Made by a program: the position numbers and the translations under genes
NCBI GenBank assembly: GCA_030431185.1
Contig: JAUIJO010000185.1
Span: forward strand, 1-6,049
Direction: 5' to 3'
Origin: Gammaproteobacteria bacterium
Lineage (GTDB): Bacteria > Pseudomonadota > Gammaproteobacteria > Xanthomonadales > Xanthomonadaceae
DNA length: 6,049 nt
Shown here: positions 1 through 5,334 of the stretch, piece by piece
How positions within the stretch are numbered: position 1 is the stretch's first letter
Layout of the letters: every line of letters starts with the position of its first letter
Notes under the pieces: model-generated
What the model saw: only the letters and a program-made list of their open reading frames with translations
Told to the model about the DNA's origin: nothing
The model's database searches: none

Positions 1-1168
1 GCGACAGGCGGGCGTGCTTCTCCTCGCTCGACACGTGGTCCTCCAAGTCGGAGGCCGGCGTGCCGGGGCGGCGCGAGTAGATGAAGGAGAACGACTGGTC
101 GAAGCCCACGTCCTCGATCAGCTTCATGGTCTTCTCGAACTCCGCCTCGGTCTCGCCGGGGAAGCCGACGATGAAGTCGGAACTGATCGAAATGTCCGGG
201 CGCACCGCGCGCAGCTTGCGGATCTTCTGCTTGAACTCCAGCGCCGTGTAACCGCGCTTCATCGCCGACAGGACGCGGTCTGAGCCGGACTGCACCGGCA
301 GGTGCAGGTAGTTGGCCAGCTCCGGCACGTCGCGGTAGGCCTCCACCAGCGAGTCGCTGAACTCCAGCGGGTGCGAGGTGGTGAAGCGGATGCGGTCGAC
401 GCCGTCGATCTCGGCGATCGCGCGGATCAGCAGGCCCAGGTCGGCGACGTCGGCCTCGTCGCCCTCGCCATACGGCCCCCGGTAGGCGTTGACGTTCTGG
501 CCGAGCAGGTTGATCTCGCGCACGCCCTGCGCGGCCAGGTCGGCGACCTCGACCAGGACGTCCTCGAACGGCCGGCTGATCTCGGTGCCGCGGGTGTAGG
601 GCACGACGCAGAACGAGCAGTACTTCGAACAGCCTTCCATGATCGAGACAAACGCGCTGGGGCCTTCGGCGCGGGGCTCGGGCAGGCGGTCGAATTTCTC
701 GATTTCCGGGAAGCTGATGTCGACCTGCGGCCGCGCCTGCTCGCGCCGGGCGCGGATCAGCTCGGGCAGGCGATGCAGGGTCTGCGGGCCGAACACCAGG
801 TCGACGAAGGGCGCCCGCTTGATGATGGCCTCGCCTTCCTGGCTGGCGACACAGCCGCCGACGCCGATCAGCACGTCGCGCCCACCCTGCTTGAGGGATT
901 TCCAGCGCCCCAGCTGGCTGAACACCTTCTCCTGGGCTTTTTCGCGGATCGAGCAGGTATTGACCAGGATCACGTCGGCTTCTTCGACGTCCTGGGTCAG
1001 CTCCAGACCATCGGACGCGGCCAGCACGTCGGCCATCTTGGCCGAGTCGTACTCGTTCATCTGGCAGCCGTGGGTCTGGATGAACAGCTTGCCAGCGGGC
1101 TTGGCCAGGGGTGCGCGCACCGGCGCGGAGGCGGCCGACGCGGTCGGCAGGGTATGGAGCTCGGACAT
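1..1168 (-). CDS. miaB: tRNA-2-methylthio-N6-dimethylallyladenosine synthase MiaB (partial, C-terminus cut by window edge)
   Basis: Radical-SAM methylthiotransferase that converts i6A37 to ms2i6A37 in tRNAs reading UNN codons; cytoplasmic. Translating the minus strand from the ATG at 1168 gives 389 residues. The N-terminal MTTase (UPF0004) domain contains THGCQMNEYDS with C35, NTCSIREKAQEKVF with C72, and GGCVASQ with C106; these three cysteines bind the auxiliary 4Fe-4S cluster. The radical-SAM signature GCSKYCSFCVVPYTRG supplies C180, C184 and C187 for the SAM-binding cluster. Family motifs follow: LLGQNVNAYRG, HLPVQSGSDRVL, SSDFIVGFPGET and FSFIYSRRPGTPAS. The family is about 440-480 residues long, so roughly the last 80 residues, including the RNA-binding TRAM domain, lie beyond base 1. 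The N-terminus is about 23 residues longer than in E. coli MiaB; an in-frame GTG at 1120 (codon 17) is an alternative start. It is transcribed divergently from the transglycosylase. Identification is secure. Confidence 0.96.
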   Translation of the reverse strand, partial: MSELHTLPTASAASAPVRAPLAKPAGKLFIQTHGCQMNEYDSAKMADVLAASDGLELTQDVEEADVILVNTCSIREKAQEKVFSQLGRWKSLKQGGRDVLIGVGGCVASQEGEAIIKRAPFVDLVFGPQTLHRLPELIRARREQARPQVDISFPEIEKFDRLPEPRAEGPSAFVSIMEGCSKYCSFCVVPYTRGTEISRPFEDVLVEVADLAAQGVREINLLGQNVNAYRGPYGEGDEADVADLGLLIRAIAEIDGVDRIRFTTSHPLEFSDSLVEAYRDVPELANYLHLPVQSGSDRVLSAMKRGYTALEFKQKIRKLRAVRPDISISSDFIVGFPGETEAEFEKTMKLIEDVGFDQSFSFIYSRRPGTPASDLEDHVSSEEKHARLS

Positions 1169-1222
1169 GTTGGATCCCGGGATGTCGGTGGTTATTCCGT
1201 GCCGGACAGCACTGCGGGCCCT

Positions 1223-1228
1223 ATTCTA
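1223..1228 (-). promoter_or_regulatory. Possible -10 element for miaB
   Basis: Read on the minus strand, these bases are TAGAAT, five of six matches to TATAAT, about 55 nt upstream of the miaB ATG in the divergent gap. No convincing -35 hexamer lies 16-18 nt further upstream, so this is only a candidate. Confidence 0.22.
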
Positions 1229-1307
1229 GCGGCCGGAACGGGCCGGAAGTCGCGTTTTCTCGGACAGGTATTGGCAATTCAGGCGATTTGGAGTGACACT
1301 CGCGCCC

Positions 1308-2246
1308 ATGAAGGGGGGCTTCACACTACTGGGGATGATCTGCCTGTTCGCGGCCATGCCGGCCGTCGCGGGCACGATCTATCGTTGCGAAGGCGCCGAC
1401 GGCGTCCCGAGTTATGTCAGCAAGAAGGTGTCGGGCGCGCGCTGCTCGGCGGTGACCAGCTACCGGCCGGGCCGCAGCACGCCCTCGGTCCCGGTCACCT
1501 CCTCGAACCTGTCCCAGCCTTCGCGTCCGGCCACGGTCGGCAGCGCGACCCCCGCCAACCCGGTCGCCGGGTCGCCCGCCAGCGGTTCGGTGCAGCCCAG
1601 CGACGCGCCGTCGATGACCAACGCCGCGCCGATCCAGGCGGTGAAGCAGGGCTCGGCCGGGTCGCGCGTGGTGTCCGGGCAGGTGTATTCCTACATCAAG
1701 GACGGCGTCCGCCACTACACCAGTCGAAAGCCCTCTGGAGTGGCCAACGCCAGCGCGGTCAGGACCATCAACTACAGCTTCATCGAGACCTGCTACGCCT
1801 GTTCGGCGGGCACCAGCGTCAATTTCGGCACCATCCGGCTCAACACGTCCTCGTACAGCAACGAGATCGCCGCGGCCGCGCGCCGGCACGGGGTCGACGA
1901 GGCTGTGGTGCGTGCGGTCATCCATGCCGAATCGGCCTTCAACCCCAATGCCCTGTCCCATGCGGGCGCGCAGGGGTTGATGCAGCTGATCCCCGCCACG
2001 GCGCGGCGTTTCGGGGTCAGCAACCCCTTCGACGCCGGCCAGAACATCGAAGGCGGCGTGCAGTACCTGGCGTGGCTGCTGAAGCGCTTCAACGGCGACC
2101 TGACCCTGGCGGCGGCCGGCTACAACGCGGGTGAAGGCGCGGTCGACAAGTACAACGGCGTGCCGCCCTACCGCGAAACCCAGCGCTACGTGCAGCGCGT
2201 GGGCGTGCTGGCCGAGCGCTACCGCGCCGCCACCCTGCAGCGCTGA
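1308..2246 (+). CDS. Secreted SLT-family lytic transglycosylase with two DUF4124-like segments
   Basis: Predicted periplasmic enzyme that cleaves the MurNAc-GlcNAc bond of peptidoglycan to form 1,6-anhydro-MurNAc ends. From ATG 1308 it is 312 residues. Residues 1-22 form a signal peptide (MKGG, hydrophobic core, then PAVAG). Residues 23-43 resemble a DUF4124 motif, with likely paired cysteines C27 and C46. A Pro/Ser/Ala-rich linker covers about 50-120. A second DUF4124-like segment is at 125-144, followed by CYAC at 162-165. The C-terminal SLT (GH23) domain spans about 185-300: catalytic Glu208 in HAESAFNP, then GAQGLMQLIPATA, NIEGGVQYL and AAAGYNAGEGAVDKYNGVPPYRET. An in-frame GTG at 1293 would add five residues. 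I prefer the ATG because it places the signal peptide at the start, but GGAG at 1290-1293 is rather far (14 nt) from it. The gene stands alone between miaB and petA. The family is clear; the specific Slt/Mlt subtype is not assigned. Confidence 0.9.
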   Translation: MKGGFTLLGMICLFAAMPAVAGTIYRCEGADGVPSYVSKKVSGARCSAVTSYRPGRSTPSVPVTSSNLSQPSRPATVGSATPANPVAGSPASGSVQPSDAPSMTNAAPIQAVKQGSAGSRVVSGQVYSYIKDGVRHYTSRKPSGVANASAVRTINYSFIETCYACSAGTSVNFGTIRLNTSSYSNEIAAAARRHGVDEAVVRAVIHAESAFNPNALSHAGAQGLMQLIPATARRFGVSNPFDAGQNIEGGVQYLAWLLKRFNGDLTLAAAGYNAGEGAVDKYNGVPPYRETQRYVQRVGVLAERYRAATLQR

Positions 2247-2266
2247 AGCCCCCGCGACACCCCTGG

Positions 2267-2287
2267 AAGGCCGTCGTTGCGGCCTTT
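2267..2287 (+). terminator. Candidate intrinsic terminator after the transglycosylase gene
   Basis: Perfect 7-bp stem AAGGCCG / CGGCCTT (2267-2273 and 2280-2286) with loop TCGTTG, beginning 20 nt after the TGA stop. The 3' side ends in only three T residues before GCG, so the U-tract is short. A second hairpin, CGGCG-TGGA-CGCCG within 2296-2309, follows. The position suits termination before the pet promoter. Confidence 0.5.
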
Positions 2288-2361
2288 GCGCCCGGCGGCG
2301 TGGACGCCGTGCGCGTGACCGCCATCGCGGATGCATCCAAGGATTGTCGGCTCGTTAAGGC

Positions 2362-2389
2362 TTCCGTTACACTTTCCCGTCTTTATAAG
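2362..2389 (+). promoter_or_regulatory. Candidate promoter of the petABC operon
   Basis: An AT-richer patch in otherwise GC-rich DNA. TATAAG at 2384-2389 (or TTATAA at 2383-2388) resembles a -10 box. TTCCGT at 2362-2367, 16 nt upstream, is a weak -35 match. A start site near 2395 would leave a leader of about 58 nt before the petA ATG. It lies after the terminator-like hairpin and ahead of the first pet gene, which supports a promoter here. The exact boxes are inferred. Confidence 0.4.
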
Positions 2390-2420
2390 CCGCGAGCCGT
2401 CGCCAGTGGCGGGCCCGCGG
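2390..2420. repeat. 31-bp imperfect inverted repeat in the petA leader
   Basis: The dyad pairs CCGCG (2390-2394) with CGCGG (2416-2420), GCC (2396-2398) with GGC (2412-2414), and CGCC (2401-2404) with GGCG (2408-2411), around the loop AGT. That is 12 base pairs interrupted by an A/C mismatch and a 2-nt GT bulge. It starts immediately after the candidate -10 box, so it spans the expected transcription start. It could be an operator or an RNA stem-loop; the sequence alone does not decide. Confidence 0.45.
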
Positions 2421-2453
2421 TGAACTTCGATATCCAGATTTGCGGAGTGCCGG

Positions 2454-3101
2454 ATGGCCAACCAAGGGGTCAACGATCCTATCCATGAACCCGTCAACAC
2501 CGGCCGACGCCGGTTCCTGACGGCGACCACTGCCGTGGTCGGCGCCGTTGGCGCGGGTGTCGCGGCTGTGCCGTTCATCAAGTCCTGGAACCCCAGTGCG
2601 CGTGCCAAGCTGGCCGGCGCACCGGTGACCGCGGACATCACCGCCCTGCAGGAAGGCGAACGCCTCGTGCTGGAGTGGCGCGGACAGCCGATCTGGATCG
2701 TCAAGCGGTCCAAGGCGATCCTCGAGGCGCTGCCGACCCTGGACGACCGCCTGCGCGACCCGATGTCGCAGGTCGCCGACCAGCAGCCGGCGTACGTGCT
2801 CGAGGAAAACCCCGAACTGCGTTCGATCAAGCCCGACATCTCGGTGCTGGTCGGCCTGTGCACCCACCTGGGCTGCTCGCCCGAGATGAAGGCCGAGATC
2901 CATCCCGAGCCCTTCGACCCGGAGTGGAAGGGCGGTTACTTCTGCCCCTGCCACAAGTCCCGTTTCGACATGTCGGGCCGCGTGTTCCAGGGGGTGCCGG
3001 CGCCGATCAACCTGCTGGTGCCGCCGCACCACTACGAGGACGACAACACCATCGTCATCGGTGTCGATCCCTCGCAGTCCAACAGCGCGGGGGCCGCGTA
3101 A
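2454..3101 (+). CDS. petA: Ubiquinol-cytochrome c reductase iron-sulfur (Rieske) subunit
   Basis: Rieske 2Fe-2S subunit of cytochrome bc1, 215 residues, the usual bacterial size. It takes one electron from quinol at the Qo site of cytochrome b and passes it to cytochrome c1. The N-terminus has a twin-arginine motif (GRRRFLT, residues 17-23) running into a hydrophobic segment to about 44. In this family that serves as an uncleaved Tat signal-anchor leaving the cluster domain in the periplasm. Cluster box I is CTHLGC (C136, H138, C141) and box II is CPCHKS (C164, C166, H167). Expected ligands are C136, H138, C164 and H167, with a C141-C166 disulfide. The Pro loop (VPAPINL) is present. Box II has Lys168 where Gly is common. 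The start is supported by GGAG at 2444-2447, 6 nt before the ATG. It is the first gene of the pet operon; petB follows after 3 nt. Confidence 0.97.
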   Translation: MANQGVNDPIHEPVNTGRRRFLTATTAVVGAVGAGVAAVPFIKSWNPSARAKLAGAPVTADITALQEGERLVLEWRGQPIWIVKRSKAILEALPTLDDRLRDPMSQVADQQPAYVLEENPELRSIKPDISVLVGLCTHLGCSPEMKAEIHPEPFDPEWKGGYFCPCHKSRFDMSGRVFQGVPAPINLLVPPHHYEDDNTIVIGVDPSQSNSAGAA

Positions 3102-3104
3102 GCC

Positions 3105-4364
3105 ATGTCCAACATCATTACCCGCACCGCCAACAATGTCTTCGACTGGGTCACCGCTCGCGCGCCCGGCATGATGCCGGCCTATCGCAAGCACATGACC
3201 GAGTACTACGCGCCGAAGAACTTCAACGTCTGGTACTACTTCGGCTCGCTCGCGATGCTGGTGCTGGTCAACCAGATCCTGACCGGCATCTTCCTGACGA
3301 TGCACTTCAAGCCGTCCGCGGCCGAAGCGTTCTCGTCGGTCGAATACATCATGCGCGACGTGGAGTGGGGCTGGCTGATCCGCTACATGCACTCGACCGG
3401 CGCGTCGCTGTTCTTCATCGTCGTCTACCTGCACATGTTCCGCGGCCTGATGTACGGCTCGTACCAGAAGCCGCGCGAGCTGGTGTGGATCCTCGGCATG
3501 CTGATCTACCTGGTGCTGATGGCCGAAGCCTTCATGGGCTACGTGCTGCCCTGGGGCCAGATGTCGTTCTGGGGCGCCAAGGTGATCATCTCGCTGTTCG
3601 GCGCGATCCCGGTGATCGGCGGCGGCCTGGTGGAGTGGATCATGGGCGACTACCTGCCCGGCGACGCCACCCTCAACCGCTTCTTCGCCCTGCACGTCAT
3701 CGCGCTGCCGCTGGTGCTGCTGCTGCTGGTCGTGCTGCACCTGGGCGCGCTGCACGAAGTGGGGTCCAACAACCCCGATGGCGTCGACATCAAGAAGGGT
3801 CCCAAGGGCAACCGCTGGGACGCGAACAAGCCGAAGGACGGCATCCCGTTCCATCCGTACTACACGGTCAAGGACCTGTTCGGCGTCGGCTTCTTCCTGG
3901 TCATCGCCGCGTTCATCATCTTCTTCGCCCCGGCGTTCGGTGGCTGGTTCCTCGAGCACGACAACTTCGTCGAGGCCAACCGCCTGGTGACCCCGGAGCA
4001 CATCAAGCCGGTCTGGTACTACACCCCGTACTACGCGATGTTGCGCGTGATCCCGGACAAGCTGGGCGGCGTGATCGTGATGTTCTCCGCGATCGCGATC
4101 CTGTTCCTGGTGCCCTGGCTGGACAAGGCCAAGGTCAAGTCCTATCGCTACCGCGGCGTGTTCTCCTGGGTGATGCTGCTCGCCTTCGCGTTCACCTTCG
4201 TCTGGCTGGGCAAGATCGGTGCCGGCCCGGGGACCGACCCGGTCGAGACCATCATCGGCCGCGTGCTGACCTTCTTCTACTTCGCTTTCTTCATCACCAT
4301 GCCGCTTTGGACCAAGCTCGATCGGACCAAGCCGGTGCCGGAACGGGTGACGATGCATGACTGA
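3105..4364 (+). CDS. petB: Ubiquinol-cytochrome c reductase cytochrome b subunit
   Basis: Membrane core of complex III, 419 residues. It carries haems bL and bH and the quinol-oxidising (Qo) and quinone-reducing (Qi) sites. About eight transmembrane helices can be seen: near 43-66, 97-117, 127-147 (then LPWGQMSFWGA at 148-158), 193-215, 257-280, 320-338, 351-369 and 384-401. Haem ligands are H96 and H110 in helix B (14 apart) and H197 and H212 in helix D (15 apart). HEVGSNNPDG follows at 217-226. The Qo motif at 302-305 reads PVWY instead of the textbook PEWY. The length is that of an unsplit bc1-type cytochrome b, not a split b6/subunit IV pair. It begins 3 nt after petA, with G-rich sequence at 3089-3093 as a possible ribosome site. 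Its last 8 nt overlap the start of petC, which indicates one transcript and probable translational coupling. Confidence 0.97.
   Translation: MSNIITRTANNVFDWVTARAPGMMPAYRKHMTEYYAPKNFNVWYYFGSLAMLVLVNQILTGIFLTMHFKPSAAEAFSSVEYIMRDVEWGWLIRYMHSTGASLFFIVVYLHMFRGLMYGSYQKPRELVWILGMLIYLVLMAEAFMGYVLPWGQMSFWGAKVIISLFGAIPVIGGGLVEWIMGDYLPGDATLNRFFALHVIALPLVLLLLVVLHLGALHEVGSNNPDGVDIKKGPKGNRWDANKPKDGIPFHPYYTVKDLFGVGFFLVIAAFIIFFAPAFGGWFLEHDNFVEANRLVTPEHIKPVWYYTPYYAMLRVIPDKLGGVIVMFSAIAILFLVPWLDKAKVKSYRYRGVFSWVMLLAFAFTFVWLGKIGAGPGTDPVETIIGRVLTFFYFAFFITMPLWTKLDRTKPVPERVTMHD
4346..4350 (+). promoter_or_regulatory. Ribosome binding site inside petB that supports the petC start
   Basis: GGTGA within GGGTGACG matches the 16S 3'-tail complement (AGGTGAT register) and ends 6 nt before ATG 4357. 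It favours this upstream start over ATG 4369 and GTG 4417, neither of which has a clear Shine-Dalgarno sequence. Confidence 0.45.
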
Positions 4365-5160
4365 TCCCATGACTGCCAAGCGCCGAACCGACCGAACCGA
4401 CCGGACCCTGACCATCGTGAAGAAGTTCGCCCTGTCTTTTGCTGGAGTCTTCGTCGCCGCGCTGCTGGTATCCGCCAGCGCCGCCGCCGCGGAGGGTGGC
4501 GCCGTCGAACACGCCGGCACCGACCTGGGCGACCGCGCGTCGCTGCAGCGCGGCGCCCACCTGTTCATGAACTACTGCTCGGGCTGCCATTCGCTCAAGT
4601 ACCTGCGCTACTCGCGCATGGCCGACGACCTGGGGCTGACCGAGGAAGAGGTGATGAACAACCTCAACTTCACCGGCGCCAAGTACGGCGAGCAGATCCA
4701 GGTGGCGATGACCGCCGACCACGCGCAGGCCTGGTTCGGCAAGATGCCGCCCGACCTGAGCCTGATCGCCCGCTCGCGCGGCGGCGACTGGATCTATACC
4801 TACCTGAAGTCGTTCTACCTGGACGAGTCCCGCCCGCTGGGCTGGAACAACAAGCTGTTCCCCAACGCGTCCATGCCGAACCCGCTGTGGGAGCTGCAGG
4901 GCCTCCAGCACGCCGAGTATGGCGAGCCGGACGAGACCGGCGAGCGCCACGTGACCGGACTGAAGGTCACCGAGGCGGGTACGCTGGACAGCGCCGGCTT
5001 CAACCAGGCGGCGCGCGACATCACTGCATTTCTCGAGTATGCCGGTGAGCCGGCCGCCCTCAAGCGCCAGAGCCTTGGCGTGTGGGTGATCCTGTTCCTG
5101 ACCGTGTTCACGTTGCTGGCCTGGGTATTGAAGAAGGAATACTGGCGCGACGTGCATTGA
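4357..5160 (+). CDS. petC: Ubiquinol-cytochrome c reductase cytochrome c1 subunit
   Basis: Periplasmic c-type haem subunit of complex III, which accepts electrons from the Rieske protein and hands them to a downstream cytochrome c. From ATG 4357 it is 267 residues, typical for bacterial cytochrome c1. A basic N-region (residues 8-23) leads into a hydrophobic signal core (24-45) ending in an Ala-rich stretch, with cleavage likely near A45/E46. The haem c site is CSGCH (C74, C77, H78). The distal axial ligand is probably M173 in ASMPNPLW. MPPDLS (130-135) and RGGDWIYTYLKSFY (141-154) are family motifs. The single C-terminal anchor is about 241-258, followed by KKEYWRDVH. The start overlaps petB by 8 nt. 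A GTG at 4417 would give a more classical signal peptide beginning MKKFAL, so the true N-terminus is uncertain. It is the last gene of the pet operon. Confidence 0.95.
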   Translation: MTDPMTAKRRTDRTDRTLTIVKKFALSFAGVFVAALLVSASAAAAEGGAVEHAGTDLGDRASLQRGAHLFMNYCSGCHSLKYLRYSRMADDLGLTEEEVMNNLNFTGAKYGEQIQVAMTADHAQAWFGKMPPDLSLIARSRGGDWIYTYLKSFYLDESRPLGWNNKLFPNASMPNPLWELQGLQHAEYGEPDETGERHVTGLKVTEAGTLDSAGFNQAARDITAFLEYAGEPAALKRQSLGVWVILFLTVFTLLAWVLKKEYWRDVH

Positions 5161-5199
5161 GCCTGCGGGGAACCGCCGGCGCACGCGGGCCTGCCGGGG

Positions 5200-5221
5200 A
5201 GCACCCAAGGCCGGGGGCTTT
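5200..5221 (+). terminator. Weak terminator-like hairpin after petC
   Basis: AGCACCC (5200-5206) pairs with GGGGGCT (5213-5219) except for one A/G mismatch, around a 6-nt loop, and TTT ends at 5221. It lies 40 nt past the petC stop. The imperfect stem and short T-run make efficient termination doubtful, so some read-through into sspA is possible. Confidence 0.27.
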
Positions 5222-5261
5222 ACGGACAGGCGGCTGACAGGCAGTCTCGAGACCGTGGCGA

Positions 5262-5282
5262 CCGTCCACAAGGGGTGGACGG
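5262..5282 (+). promoter_or_regulatory. Stem-loop 1 in the sspA leader
   Basis: Perfect 8-bp stem CCGTCCAC (5262-5269) / GTGGACGG (5275-5282) with loop AAGGG. No T-run follows (CGTCTTGATG), so it is not a typical intrinsic terminator. It lies 53-73 nt before the sspA start and is followed closely by a second hairpin. Confidence 0.45.
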
Positions 5283-5292
5283 CGTCTTGATG

Positions 5293-5320
5293 ACGGGTGG
5301 GCGTGCGAGCGCCCGCCGGT
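5293..5320 (+). promoter_or_regulatory. Stem-loop 2 just upstream of the sspA ribosome binding site
   Basis: ACGGGTGGGCG (5293-5303) pairs with CGCCCGCCGGT (5310-5320) around loop TGCGAG. This gives nine Watson-Crick pairs, one T/G wobble and one G/G mismatch; the inner five pairs are all G/C. It ends 3 nt before the AGGAG at 5324, a position where folding could influence ribosome access. The structure is seen in the sequence; the regulatory role is inferred. Confidence 0.45.
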
Positions 5321-5323
5321 CCC

Positions 5324-5331
5324 AGGAGAGG
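5324..5331 (+). promoter_or_regulatory. Ribosome binding site that fixes the sspA start
   Basis: AGGAGAGG is a strong Shine-Dalgarno sequence. The AGGAG core ends 6 nt before ATG 5335 and 9 nt before ATG 5338. It rules against the in-frame GTG at 5275, which would translate through both leader hairpins. Confidence 0.75.
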
Positions 5332-5334
5332 TCG

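Noticed and set aside
302..2134. 610-codon plus-strand open frame crossing miaB (antisense) and the transglycosylase (other frame)
   Set aside because: It overlaps two confidently identified genes, runs through their divergent gap, and has no recognisable motif; it is a GC-bias shadow.
2300..2488. Small plus-strand open frame between the transglycosylase and petA
   Set aside because: It spans the candidate promoter and dyad, overlaps the petA start in another frame and has no convincing ribosome site.
2367..4568. 733-codon open frame on the minus strand, antisense to petA, petB and the start of petC
   Set aside because: Its translation is His/Arg/Asp/Gln-rich low-complexity sequence without recognisable domains, as expected when the complement of strongly G/C-ending codons is read. 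The opposite strand encodes three unmistakable bc1 subunits.
5234..5262. CTGACA (5234-5239) as a -35 box for an sspA promoter
   Set aside because: It matches TTGACA at five of six bases, but no AT-rich -10 hexamer follows at 16-18 nt; the region there is GGCGAC.
5275..5334. N-terminal extension of sspA from GTG 5275
   Set aside because: The added 20 residues lie in the hairpin-rich leader and do not extend the SspA family N-terminus. A strong Shine-Dalgarno sequence at 5324 serves ATG 5335/5338.
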